Of a stretch of 64,000 nucleotides of DNA, positions 22,477 to 34,369 are shown one piece after another (within the stretch, counting starts at the first letter, position 1; each line of letters starts with the position of its first letter). A model generated the notes under the pieces. It was not told where the DNA came from, did no database searches, and saw nothing but the letters and a program-made list of their open reading frames with translations. The stretch comes from Glebionis coronaria (taxonomy: Eukaryota > Streptophyta > Magnoliopsida > Asterales > Asteraceae): contig CM046878.1 in assembly GCA_025667525.1 (NCBI GenBank), positions 95,867,237-95,931,236 on the forward strand, given 5' to 3'. A program made the translations under genes and the position numbers.

Positions 22477-23298
22477 TTAAGTCATTGGTGGGAGGGGTGG
22501 CGGATTATATAAGTTCTCAAAACGTTTGTCAATAAAGAACACCGCCCCCTCGGGGTCTACATACTCGTCATCCTCATGAACGTCGATCTCATCGATTTCT
22601 TCATCAAAGATAGGCTTGTCAAACCAAGGTTTGTCATTCCCCTCCTTGAGTATCCTAGAAACTCTCTCGAAAAGATCACGATCAAGCACGAAACCATCAT
22701 TCTTTTGTGGGGATCGTTGATAAGTTAGATCCTCACGAATGTGGTAAACGTCATTCTCGAATGAGGAGTGTTGATTAGGTAACTCCTCGAGAATGGGATT
22801 TGTGGTCACATGAGTTGGTTCATCATCGAAAATAAGACGTTCCAACTCATTAAGTTCATCCTCGATCTTGGAAAGGTCGACCTCACTCGTAGGTGGAAGT
22901 GAAGGCATAAGAGCTAGCTCTCGTTCAATGATTTCCTCAATCTCGGGATCAAACTCATAATCATCGTACTTCACATGTTTCTTCTTAGGAGAATCAAAAA
23001 TAGCATGTGGATTTCGAAGTACGTGATCAATCTCGGCAAAATCGCCATCGTCATCGTCAAAGAAAGAGTCGATGTGAGCACTCACAACCATGGACTTACA
23101 AGCACTAGGGCTATGCTTAGGTGACTTTTCTAAGACGAGAGGATCGATGTCGATAAACCCTTTAGCCTCAACGGGTGTTGGGCTAGGCAAAGGAGGCACT
23201 TCTATGGAGTTAGAAGTTGAAGCCTCAAAGTCATGGTCCTTCGAAGGTGGTGAAGACGAACCCATTTTGGTCATTGTCGTGATGGCATTAACGTCACC
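22477..23298 (-). pseudogene. Athila element 2: acidic linker ORF, in frame with gag-protease
   Basis: It is in the same frame as gag-protease, separated only by a TAG at 23301-23299; its first ATG is at 23274. The protein of about 265 residues is very acidic (DSFFDDDDGDFAEID, EEIDEIDVHEDDEYVD) with proline-rich ends, which suggests disorder. It has no enzymatic motif. Athila polyproteins often have a low-complexity linker between protease and reverse transcriptase, and this may be that linker. The TAG could be a mutation or a readthrough point. Confidence 0.6.
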
Positions 23299-25752
23299 CT
23301 ACGGAATTGGTGTTTCACTTGTTTCGCTAAAAACATCCCAAAGTGAGTTTTCATCCATGTATTTACACATACCCTTTTGAATTAGGTACACGTATTCTTT
23401 ATCATTAAAATCATCATCCTTAAAACCGTTTTTCTTAATTCTTTCAAAACATGCATCAAGCTTCATTCTTTCCGCTAAAGTAAACATTTTGAAATCATTA
23501 GAATTTGAATCATTAGGTTTTGAAACCTCTGTTTTTTCATTCTCATTAAATCCTTGGGATTTTCTAGCGAAAAAGTCTATTTTCTCATCCCCATATCTCA
23601 TAGTAAGTCTCCCCTCGTGAACGTCGATTACGGTTCTAGCCGTCGATAAGAATGGTCGGCCTAAAATAATGGGACATTTAGGGTCACACTCGTAATCGGA
23701 TATAACGAAATCCGCTGGAAAAACAAACTTTCCAATCCTAACATAGATATCCTCGGCTATTCCAATTGGTATAAGTGGAGTACAATTTGCAAGCTCGATT
23801 GTCATGTTCGTGGGGGTAAGCGAAGGCAATCTCATCAATTTCCAAAGAGAATGAGGCATGAGATTGATGCTAGCACCTAAATTGGCAAGGGCTAAACATC
23901 CCTCAATCTCGGAAAAATCACAAGGTAGTAGAAATTGGCCCGGATCCTTTTCCTTTCTCGGCATACGCCTTTTGGGTTTTTTAAGAAGGATCGATGCACA
24001 AGTTTCTTCAAGGGTTACTTTGGTAAGGTCGACAAAGCTCTCTTTTTGAACCGTGGATGGAATTTGAGGTACACGAGGGTGTGCACTCTTTTCCTTGGTC
24101 GCCACGTTCACCCCATTGACTTTAGAACAAGAAGACGTCTTAGAAGTCGAGGGTTGAGAGGGATAAACAACACGGAATCCTTCAAGGTTAGGGGTAATCA
24201 CACGACCTTTCTCACGAGACGAGGCGGCTTTACATTGTTCTTTCGGATTTGCTACGGTGTCACTAGGTAACGAACTTGATGACGAACCTGAGGCCTTGTT
24301 CATTATAGCCGAAAACATCTTTTTAATATCAATTTGCCCTTGCTCAATCTTCGTGTTTTGCAATTTCAAAGTATTAGTAAAGTCGTTTTTCAAAGTACCA
24401 ATTTCTCCCTCTAATCGTCTCATATTAGCCTCATTCGTTTTCATGTAGTTTTGAAAATCGTTTGACGAACTATTTTGATTTGAATTAAAGTTCCCTTGGT
24501 TTTGATTACTTCTTTGAAAATTGTTTTGATTCCCACTTGAAAAATTATTTCCTTGATTGTTATCTCGATTTTGCCAAGTTATATTACGACCTTGATTATA
24601 ACCTCCTTGATTTTGATTCGAAAAATTTCCTTGTTGATTATTTCCTTGAAAATTGTTTCGATTTTGAAAGTTGTTGCCTTGGTTATAATTGCCTTGTTGT
24701 GATGGACCGGCGTTATTTTGATTTGAAAAATTGTTGTTTAACGCACTCACATTCGACGTTTGGCCATCCGTAGCCGCACACTCGTAATAATTATGAGGTC
24801 CACCACAAAACGTACACGAAACCTCAACCGCTTTCACCGTAGCGGGAGCGTCTTTCTTTTGCATCTCAATGAGATAAGACGTGAACACATTCGTCAACTT
24901 GTCGACTTTTGCATCAACCCTCTCAATGTCGCGATTAGAACTACTAACATTGGCGACATTGGCAACACTCGGTGCGTTGCGGAGTTGGTAAACCTTGGAT
25001 CGGTTTTCGATAATTATCAAAGCTTCTCTCGGAGTCTTACACAAAAAGTTGCCACCGGCGGCGGAATTCAACGAGTCTTGTTCGTGAAAATTAAGACCGT
25101 TGTAAAACGTATCGATTTGGTGCAACTCGGAAAAACCATGGTGAGGACATTGCCTAAGCAATTCCTTAAAACGATCCCACGCGTCTCTAAAAGATTCATT
25201 CGATTTTTGCTCAAATTTCGTAATCTCATTCTTGAAAAACGTTGTTTTAGACGGTGGGAAAAAATAATTAACGAACTTGGAAACGAGATCCTTCCACGTA
25301 GTTATCGAATTAGGTGGCTCTTTCTCGTACCAATCCTTGGCGGCACCATCGAGCGAGTACGGAAAAAGCATAAGCTTGACGACATCGGTGTCGACGTTCT
25401 TAAACTTGCTCGTGGCCAAAAGACGATCAAAATTCCGAATATGGTCGTGAGGATTATCGGCTTCACGACCTCGAAACTTCGTAGCTTGGATCAACGAAAG
25501 CATTCCGCTCTTGATCTCAAAATTCTCCGCCTCGATAGCGGGAATTACGATCGCGTCTCCATAACCCTCGGTGGGCGCTTGGAGCAATTCCATCATAGAA
25601 CGATTGTCGGCCATCTCCTCTACGGTTTCTTCAACAACGATATTAGGAACGTCGGTTTCTAATTCTCGTCTACGTCGTCGATTCCTTCGATTACGATTGC
25701 GTCAATTCGAAGCTTCACTAGAATTGGAATAATCCTTCGATCGAGTGCGCAT
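23299..25752 (-). pseudogene. Athila gag-protease with N-terminal stop and mutated protease site
   Basis: The frame probably begins at ATG 25752 with an Arg-rich segment but is broken by TGA at 25704-25702. The next ATG, at 25614, gives 771 residues. The gag domain (residues about 55-200; WYEKEP, FVNYFFPPSKT, FRDAWDRFKELLRQCPHHG) is followed by a Cys/His knuckle (CTFCGGPHNYYEC, about 267-279), an Asn/Gln-rich tract (about 290-390) and a retropepsin domain (about 565-670; ILGRPFLSTART at the distal part). The protease active site reads ANLGAS; relatives have Asp where this copy has Asn at residue 578 (codon AAT at 23883-23881). Gag would form particles; the protease is predicted dead. Confidence 0.85.
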
Positions 25753-26583
25753 GCACTAAGCGTAGAATGGGTGGTAGCAAAGAAGATTCTTTTTGCGGCT
25801 TTTTGATTTTTTCAATTTTTTTGGTTTTTGATTGTTTTTTAACTTTTTTTGGATTTTTTTGTTGTATTACGTAGACACAAATCTACAAATCTCTCCTCGA
25901 ATCGACTTTCTCGATTAAAGGAGCCTCAAAGAATGAAAACGAACACGTGGAGTGAACGTTCTCGATGACTTTAGAGCGTTGGTGGAACACCAAAACGTTC
26001 AAGAGGGTTTAATCTTGAAAACAAGCAAATATAATATACGTAGATAATACTTGGGCGGCAAACCCTCGATTAGCCCTCTTTCTCAAAACACGCACAAGCA
26101 AGCGGAGGAAACGAGGCGGCGCGAAGCACTTAAGAGCCTTTTTCCTTTAGGTCGTGAAATACAACCGCCTTATACCCACCTTATAGTTTGTGTTAATTGA
26201 AATTAAGCCTCACGAAAGTATTTATCTATTTTGCCTTTAAACTTTTGCTTTGGATTCGAATACAATGATCGAGTGATGAAATCCCGAATCAAGGTTGTGA
26301 TTTCTCACGTATTTGGAGTACTTGTATATTTATTTGTTCTTACGTAGTACAATATAGTAATAATATATTCACAATAAAAACGAAAACCAATATATCTACA
26401 ATATAGTAAAGATTGTTGTGAGTTTAGTTTAGGAAAACTAAACACGATTTATTTGGATACTATAATATAATAGAGAAAAATAACAAAAATGAGTATGTGC
26501 GATATGTACGCTTTCCAAAAATTGAAAAGCAAAAACGCACTACTCAAACAAACACGATACTAATAATAATGGCACACAAACAC
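25753..26583 (-). other. Athila element 2: leader between primer site and gag
   Basis: This is an untranslated leader of about 830 bases with T-rich tracts (25795-25865). No ORF is supported. It may contain the packaging signal, but nothing in the sequence proves this. Confidence 0.6.
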
Positions 26584-26602
26584 CTCCCCGGCAGCGGCGC
26601 CA
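26584..26602 (-). promoter_or_regulatory. Primer binding site of Athila element 2
   Basis: On the minus strand TGGCGCCGCTGCCGGGGAG begins two bases after the LTR end. TGGCGCCGTTGCCGGGG-type sites are the usual Athila primer sites, attributed to tRNA-Asp. Confidence 0.85.
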
Positions 26603-26604
26603 AA

Positions 26605-29600
26605 TGATATTTGTAGAAATACGCGTTTAGGAAAACAACGTATAAAAGCGGCAAGTATTAAGTTGCACGCTTTAGGAAAAACGCGAAACCGAATAAATGC
26701 GGGTTCGTTCTCGAAGGAGGTGTGTGTATTAATGTGCCAATATATAAAATAACAATGTTTGGATTAGTGACGTTTTTGGTTGAGAAGAGAAAAATTAAAG
26801 ACGAGCTACGACTACGTTTACACTACGACGAATTAACGTAAAACGCGAACGAAAATACGTAAAACGTGACGAAATTAAAAATTAAAACCTAAAAATTAAT
26901 TAAATGATTAAACTAAGTCTTAAATAATATAAATAAGAATAAAAATCCAACAAATATATTTTAAAACCTTTTATTAATTAAATATTCAATTTTTAATGCT
27001 AATTAAAGCCCTAAAATTAAATATAATTAACAAAATGTCCAAAATATAAATTTATTGAACTAATAACTAACTTATATTATTTAATGACTAAAAACTATTT
27101 TTCTTAAATTTTAAAAACTATTTTTCTATTTTTTAATCACTAAAAACTATTTTTAAATTAAAATAATCATAAAAAATAATAAAATAATGCCAAAATTAAT
27201 TTAACAATTTTAAAAATCCTAAATTACCCTAATGAACAGTAGAAAATTGAAAAAGTTTGAAAAATGTAAAAATTTTCACTAAAAGACAAAACTATTTAAT
27301 AATTAAACCCTAATTACTTAAATTAATTATAAAAAATAATTAAAGAGTGAACAGTAACTAATTTTAAAACCAAAAATCTTAAACTAATATTCTAAGTCTA
27401 AGAAAAATTTTAAATCTGAAAAATAAAACTTTTCTACACTAAATTCCAAAAACAGCCTATTTAAAATTAATTAAAAATGCAATTAAATATAAAAAATAGA
27501 AAATGAACAGTAACAACCAAATAAACTAAACTGAAAAATCAGAAATTTAAAAAGAAAAATAATGCAAAAAGAATCAGAGTCTAAATCCTAAATTAGTTCA
27601 CTAAAGACAAAAATGTAAAATCTGATAGTGACACTTTTCTTTGTTTCTGTCTTTTAGTGTAGCAGTGGCTACAGCAAAGCTATCAGTGGGAAAGGAGTTC
27701 CCACTGACAGTGAAAAAAAAAACGGGTCTGGGCCTTTTGAGGCTTGGATCTTGCTTGTTTTTGAGTTTTAACTGGAAACAAAGGCACCCCCACACTCATG
27801 GAAGTGTGGGGAGTCAGATTAAGCTAAAAAAAAACAACAGTAACAATGCAAATTTTATACACAAAAAGCTCAAATAAGGGGCTGTTAAACAGAAACAAGG
27901 CTGTGGGTGTAGTTGCTGATGCAAATGGTCAAGTGAGTGGGTTTTACAGCTAAAGAACTATCACACAACACCCCCAAATATCACACAATTAACACTCTAT
28001 CCTAATTTACCAATTATACTAACAATCTACAAAATTATATGGCAAAATGTGCACAAAACAAGCAGAAAATTTGGCTTAACAGATTTTTAAGCTTTGTGTC
28101 TTTTTTCTCACATACAAACTACTTAAAATCCTATGCAAACTGAAAACCTATAACTGAAATGACTTAGATCTAGCAAAAGGAGTATGTCTAGATAAATTAT
28201 AAACCAAAACTTGTCACAATATTCAGTTTAAAATCCAAATCCAAACACCCCTTAATAATCAGAAAGTGAAAATTAACAAACCAAGTTTGCTTAAACTTAA
28301 TCACAAACCAATCTAAGTACTTATAACATGCATCAAACTATCTAAGAAGCATAATCAATCAAGAAATACATCAACTAAACAATTTTCTCACAAATCATAC
28401 AAAATCACAAAAAACTTAAAATGTTCAATAGGGTTCAAGCCTCAATACCTTTGGCTGATTGCCTTCTATTGGGACTTTTCTGAGCTTATTGTGAGCTTAT
28501 GATATGTAGAGAAACCCTGCTGAGGTTCAACAACAGAACCAGGGTCTATATATCTTCAAAAAAAATGGAAATGGAAGGAGTACTTGTTACTACTTGAAAC
28601 CTGCACAAGAAAAGAAACCAAAAACAGTGACTGATAATCTTACTATCAAGCAGTAAGCTGAGCTTATGGATTAAGCTGCTTATGGCTTATAGCTTATGGA
28701 ACCAAGAAAAATGAAAACCAATTTTTGAAACCAAATAACTTTAAACTTCACAAAACTTGGCAAAAAGCTTTGATGAAAACTGAAATCAAGCCCTCATTCC
28801 ACTTTCACTTCACTTGGGTTTGATTTCAGGCTAAAAAAAACTCTTGCAGGATTTTATGAAAAACGAAATTTTTTCTTTTGAAACCCCTATGTAACATGAA
28901 CACTTTTTAAAACCTTAACTAAGCTTATGCTAAAACATTATCCATTACACTAAAAAGCTGAAAAAGAGGAACTCAGAATATGTAAAAAGCTTAAAATTTC
29001 ATTTTCATTAATAATTTAAGAAATTTTTACAATAAACTGGAACAAGGATAATGGTTCACATGTCGAACCATTATATACAAGTGCTAAGAAGCTACTAGAA
29101 AAATAAAAACCCTAGTTGCTATAATTCCCGAATATACCCCTTGGTCAAATCTTGAAAAGTTGGTCTTCAAGGCCTCTTGTGATCGTCCTTGGTGTTGCCA
29201 GTTGGATTGGTGCATCTGGGACGTTCATTTGGTCCTTGGGGACCAAGGAGATGCATAAAAATCGTTGGATGACTGTATGATGCTCTTTTTGCCATAAACG
29301 GGGTGACAGGGGAACATGGGGGCCCCTCTTAGAGTCACGGGTTGGGGGTTTTGAACATGGGTTTATGTTTGTGGGTGGGTTGATTAAAGATCTGGAAGCT
29401 TTCACATGAAACCCCTTTTGTTTGATCATGATTAGTACTTAGGGTTTAAGGGATTAGGGGTGGTTTAAACAGGGTCATTTAATATGTTTTGTGTTTATAA
29501 AAAATGTTTCCCACGTCTTTTAAATTTAAAAAGTGGATTAGTGGGTGGATTTGACTGGGTATTGACTTGGGTTAAAGTTTTGGGCTTGGTCGGGTTAAAT

Positions 29601-30171
29601 GGTGGGTTTGGGTAGGGTACAAACGGGTTTGGTAGGGTTTTAAGTGGATATGGGTTTGTTTTGTCCCTGTTTGGCCCCCAGACTTCCAACTTTTTGTCAA
29701 AACAAGTTTAAACAGCCAACATCTTTCTTTCCTTTGTAAATAAGTTTACATGACTTGTCATTTTTGGCAAGGCATGTGTATAAACTTTCACCAAGGGCCT
29801 TCCATGTAATTTTGGCATTCTCCAAGGACCAATGATGACATATCTTGAAACTTTAAGGACCCACTTGTAATATTTGAGATTTACAAGGGCCTAAAGTGAC
29901 AAGTATTCAAAAGTTGAGGGACCATTCTTGCCAATTCTTCAAACTTCAAGGGCATTTTTGGAAAATTCATATTTGGGCCCGGTTCTTTGTGCGGCTTCGT
30001 TTCCCGTGTTCGTTTTTGCTTGATTCCTTTGATCTTTTGGTGAATTCACGATATCCATACCTAAAATACACAATAAACAAACACAGGCATATATATGGGT
30101 ATTTTGATGATATTTTAAGCGTTTTAAGCCCGATTTGGACGATGAGACTATGTATAAATACAGTCTCATCA
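26605..30171 (-). mobile_element. Athila element 2, 5' LTR (3567 bp)
   Basis: It matches 16510-20074 almost base for base. Its inner end (26605, TGATATTTGTAG on the plus strand) differs from the equivalent end of the other LTR over about 45 bases. Its outer end CTCATCA is followed by the CATTG duplication. The transcription start would lie here, reading leftwards. Confidence 0.93.
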
Positions 30172-30631
30172 CATTGCACAATAGCTTGCAAACAAACTAG
30201 AGCACTTGAGAGACTCTTACTAAACTCTAATAAGTTATGTAAAATCTAACTTATGAAATCAAAGAAGAACAACAATATACTCTAACTATTCGATTCTATT
30301 ATCGACTGTGGCAAAAGGTACTTTACAATCATCGTACCTATGTTCCTTTTATAGTACAAGGAACCCTAGAATATTCTATTTAGATAAATATATCACACAC
30401 GATATATTCTCAATATTCTACTATGATAAGTATATCTCACACGATATACTCTCAATATAACTAGAACATCTCTTTACTAAAGTTATACTCGTCCTTATCT
30501 TACTAGCAGCACTTACATTAACACTAGCAGTACTTAGCATGTACGGCTCTAACACTAACAGTACTTACTAACACAAACGGTACTTGGTATATAACTAACG
30601 GTACTTGGTACATTTACAATAATTCTCAACA
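30172..30631 (-). mobile_element. Copia element B 5' LTR, outer fragment
   Basis: On the minus strand this begins TGTTGAGAATTATTG at 30631 and runs to the CATTG target site. With the 40 bp at 16470-16509 it makes an LTR of about 495 bp with TG and CA ends. It contains TACTAACAGTACTT-like short repeats (30480-30610). The flanking AAGAT at 30632-30636 may be the target duplication; the other side is lost. Confidence 0.7.
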
Positions 30632-30636
30632 AAGAT

Positions 30637-30905
30637 GGGCGACGAAAATAGAATGGTTCTAGATAGGATTATAACTCGACATTTGGCTTAGTGTCGGTAA
30701 TCTTTGTAGTCAATGTTGTAAGATTTTCTTCACCAAGAAAGGAGCTTGTGGATATAATAGAAATCTCGAGTAAGGTGTACTCTAGGAGTGGAGTAGGAAC
30801 GAAGAGAGAGCTTTGTTGTCGAACCACTTTAAATGCTTGGTGTCTTTCCTTAGGTTGTTTCTTTCGTTACTCTTTACTTACACTTGTCTTTACATATACA
30901 CAACC
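30637..30905 (-). repeat. Inverted, diverged copy of the 11.5-kb repeat family
   Basis: Read on the minus strand, this segment follows 11500-11725. It shares AGTGGTTCGACAAC, CTACTCCACTCCT, TATATCCACAAGCTCC and GACACTAAGC with modest divergence. Copia element B ends right beside it. Confidence 0.75.
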
Positions 30906-30939
30906 TCATTTTTTCTCAGATCGGACAAGTTTTAGTAAA

Positions 30940-32035
30940 ATCAGGATACACACGTCATGGTTGCAACCCGGGGGTTACCCTTGTAAGATATGTGTAATAT
31001 CAGCCTTAACCCGACCCGTTGGAAGCCATCACAAACATAGTAATTTCATATTCTAAAAGTACATGCTCACATTCCAATTGAAACCACATATTTATATACT
31101 ATTATTATTGAGCGGCATTCGTTGTTTAATTTTCGTCACTCAAATAAAGCTCCATGTTTTTAAAGAGATGGGTATATAAATCAAGAGAATATACCCGCTT
31201 TGGCTGCAACTCCAAATCGAGGTTCATTTATTGCTAGATTTTACACAACTTCCATATATCAATATCTAAAAAACATTATTGTCTGACATAGGCTCAAATT
31301 GGGCTTAATCAACATAAAGAGGATACACCTGCCATAGCTGCAACCGCGACTGGTTGCCCAACCAAGATACGGCTAATCTCAAATCTAATCGGGCTCGTTA
31401 AAACTCATCACAACTGAATGTATAACTTCGTTCAGTTAATATATACCGCTCAATAATAAGAGTATAAGTATACCAGCAATAACGCGATTTCTAAACACAA
31501 CTCTCACAACCAAAGGCTAAAAATAATCTTTGTGCCTTGTGTAGTCTTTCCCTTTTCCTAACTCCCTGTTTTACCCAGGCATGTGTTACACATGCTTTCT
31601 ACTCTAGAAAAATAAAATCCAGAGGGTCTGGTGCGAAAAAGGGAAAGCAAGATACACACGTCTTGGCTGCAACCCATTGGTTGCTTTGCCAAGACACGTG
31701 TAATCTCAACGTTAACTTGACCCGTTTAAGTGTAGCCGTAATACTTTCATACCACATCCACTTTTTTTATCAAATAGAGCAACTTGTGGGAAAATCGGGA
31801 CCACATGCCAAGGCTGCAACCCACAGGTTTACCTGCCTAAATACAGGTAATCTTGGTGTTACCCGATAGATTTAAAGTTGCCACAGCCATAATAATTTCA
31901 GACCATATCCACGACCTCATTTTTATCAAATATGGCAAGTTTTAGTAAAAGCAAGATACACACGCCATGGCTTCAACCCACATCCTGCCAAGATACGTGT
32001 AATATCAGCCTTAACCTGACCGTTGAAATCCATCG
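30940..32035 (+). repeat. Five diverged copies of a hairpin-prone repeat
   Basis: The copies start near 30945, 31320, 31650, 31797 and 31950. The shared core is GATACACACG(T/C)CATGGCTGCAACCC, then a short loop, then GCCAAGATACGTGTAAT and CTTAACCTGACC. In the third copy the arms ACACG-TCTTGGC and GCCAAGACACGTGT plus TGCAACC and GGTTGC pair almost fully. There is no convincing ORF. The spacing is irregular (150-370 bases), so this is not a simple satellite. Confidence 0.7.
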
Positions 32036-32337
32036 TAGATGCTCACATTCCTGTTGAAACCACATATTCATACTCGTATTCTTTAAAATTTACCACAATG
32101 AAACGCTTATTTTTTATTTTCAGTTAACTAAAAGCGCCCGTTAATATAAAGGACTAGCGTTACAAACGATCGTTGGTCAGATTGACTAACGTTGCCACAT
32201 TATAAGTAACAGTATAGATGTTTGTTCAAGTTGATAAAAAATTTGAAAGCAAGTTGGTGATATCGACAATAAAAGAATAAGTGTTTCATTTGAGTAAATT
32301 TAAAAATTTCGTAATCATTCTATAGTCTTTATCCTAA
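32036..32337. other. No gene seen
   Basis: AT-rich intergenic sequence. No ORF, repeat or regulatory signal could be supported. Confidence 0.5.
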
Positions 32338-33060
32338 GACCACACTGTACGGTGGCGCCATCGCTCGCGTCATGGCCTATGGTGCCACTTTTTCACCGCA
32401 CACCACACCAACTTTGGCACCGTAGGATCTCGCACAGTAGTTCCCATCCCACCAAATGTCATGCTTTCGATTTTTTTAGAAAAACAATCCGTTATAAAAT
32501 TAATATCTAACATATATTTATTTCATAAACACATTTATTCAAAATTTAACCTCTTAAATCTTCATAAAACCCTCTGTATCATATCATATTTTTATATAAC
32601 TTTCAATATATTTTGTAAACCCCAATTTTTTCTTTCTTCACCAAAATACATCCAAATAATCAACGGATCGGTGACATGCTTGACGACCTTCCAACGAAAT
32701 CCTAGGATCGTCTTCGAGTCGAAATATGAGGGTGTTACAAATCAACACGAGCAAAATAACACCAATTGACGCGAATATTGTCGAGACAAAGAAAAATATG
32801 ACCCGGGCTTATTACGTTGATAACTAGTTTTTATATGTTTATTATTACTGTCTTTTAGTTTTATGTTTTTTTATTATTGTTTTAATTTTATATTTTTTTT
32901 AATATATTTTTTTAATGTTTTTATTTTAATGAAATAGTTTTTTATTACTATTATATTATATTTAAATTTTTTTAAATTAAAAAAATAGTTATTGCATCAG
33001 TTTTTTATGACATCACTTCTCACTTATGAGATTAGTTTACCGTCACCAACAACGAGAAAA
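32338..33060 (+). mobile_element. Possible degenerate Harbinger-like remnant
   Basis: The left side (ACACTGTACGGTGGCGCCAT, then TCATGGCCTATGG) resembles the left end of the Harbinger element at 12998, and a TAA precedes it. The distal part is very AT-rich, like the end of that element. No matching right inverted repeat was found and no transposase is readable, so this is a weak call. Confidence 0.25.
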
Positions 33061-33359
33061 GTTATTTTGGAACCTTATTTTTTAGTGGAATCTAAGAGAC
33101 AAATCCTCACCTTCTATTTAACTTTGATATAATGGTGGGGATTAATATAAGATTTAATTTGTTTTATTCTATTTTCTTGTCAAGTATATAAAGTGTTTTT
33201 AATTTATTTTCCTTATTTTTACATGTTTTCTCACGCAACCCGTTCAATCCAAACCACCATAATAAATCCCCAAATTTAGAAGACGAAATTGAAGAAAAAT
33301 ATGTTGTTTTCAAATTGTTTAATTACAAATTCCATTAGAATTTCATGCCTCATTGTTTT

Positions 33360-34330
33360 TAATCGATGAAGAAACTGAAGAACGAAAGATGAGGATTCAC
33401 ATGAATGACGTCTTTGAGGAGGAAAGTGATTCACATGAAAGATGAGGAGATAATGATGATGAGAGTGTGGATGAGGATGCTCAAGTGGTGTCGCGGGCGT
33501 CTGATGACGTGCCCCCCATGTGCTAGCGGTGGTTGTTCGACTAGTGAGTTTAGATATGGTGTAAAAAGATGTCGTTTTGATGATGAATGTGATCAGATTG
33601 AAAACTTTATTGCTCAGGTGATTGTTTGGTATGGACAATGCGGGTTGTTAAAAGCTAGATTTGACATGTTTGATAAAATTTCTGATCTGAGTTTTGCTCA
33701 TAATGAAAAAACATTGAAAGCATTTTTGTTTTCCCTTATGTTAGTTAAGCATTACGACGAAATTAAGCACGTTTATTTGACTTTTCCTATGAAATTTGGT
33801 GTCAAATTTAATGTTGATATCTATAATACTTTAATTAAAGCGTTTAGTGAGTCGGGTCAATGGGATTTGGATTTTAGGTTGATTGACGAGATGTTTCGAA
33901 GGAATTTAAGCCGGATGCGACTACGTTTGGGACTTTGATTGCAAGTTTGTAAGGAGGAAAAGTTTCAGGTTGTTAGGAAGGTGTTGGAGTTGATGAAGGA
34001 GCACTAGTTTCCTATTGGGGTTGGGACGTGTAATACTAGGATTAAGTGTCTTTGTAAGCTTAAGAGAACGGATGAAGCCAGGGAGATGCTTGGCGGGTTG
34101 TTCATGGGTATTGTAAGGAGGAGAAGATGGACCAGGGATATGTTTAAAGTGATGGTTAAGAATGGATTTAATGTGTTGAAGGTTTGTAACCAGAGTATGG
34201 AGAAAGGTTGGGTACTGAATTTTTCGACTATGAAGATGCTTATTGTTAGGTCGGTTAAGGGTTTGATGGCTCAAGAGGCGAGCTTGTTATGAAGATAAAG
34301 GAAATATTTTCGGAAAATGCTCATATGTAG
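33360..34330 (+). pseudogene. PPR-repeat protein fragment, broken
   Basis: PPR motifs are readable: DIYNTLIKAFSESGQWDLDFRLIDEMF in the first part (ORF 33405-33938), then PDATTFGTLIAS in a shifted frame at about 33910-33950. LCKLKRTDEA near 34050, GYCKEE near 34110, then FKVMVKNGF and ESMEKGW-like blocks near 34145-34210 lie in further frames. The pattern resembles small mitochondrial PPR proteins of the PPR336 type. At least three frameshifts and several stops separate the blocks, and the N-terminal targeting region is not recognisable. It is a dead copy; whether it arose by duplication or retroposition cannot be told. Confidence 0.75.
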
Positions 34331-34369
34331 TATGAACTCGAAGACATTTTAGTTAATAAATGTTCATAT

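Larger units (their letters stand above)
16510..30171 (-). mobile_element. Athila element 2: complete, non-autonomous Ty3/Gypsy insertion
   Basis: The element is 13.66 kb, reads on the minus strand and has all its boundaries: matching CATTG duplications, two LTRs of about 3.57 kb, a primer binding site at 26584-26602 and a polypurine tract at 20075-20089. The internal region is 6.53 kb and carries gag plus protease, an acidic linker and a short remnant ORF. No reverse transcriptase, RNase H or integrase is present. It must therefore have moved with enzymes from a relative, such as the family represented at 2-2026. It is inserted in the 5' LTR of Copia element B. Confidence 0.93.

Noticed and set aside
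24760..25662. 300-codon plus-strand ORF
   Set aside because: It is antisense to Athila gag-protease, whose frame explains the conservation; it is a shadow.
31537..31869. 110-codon ORF in the hairpin repeat region
   Set aside because: It spans repeat copies and shows no domain or coding pattern.
32338..33060. A confident second Harbinger element
   Set aside because: Only the left end resembles the 12998 element; no right repeat or transposase could be found, so it is listed at low confidence only.
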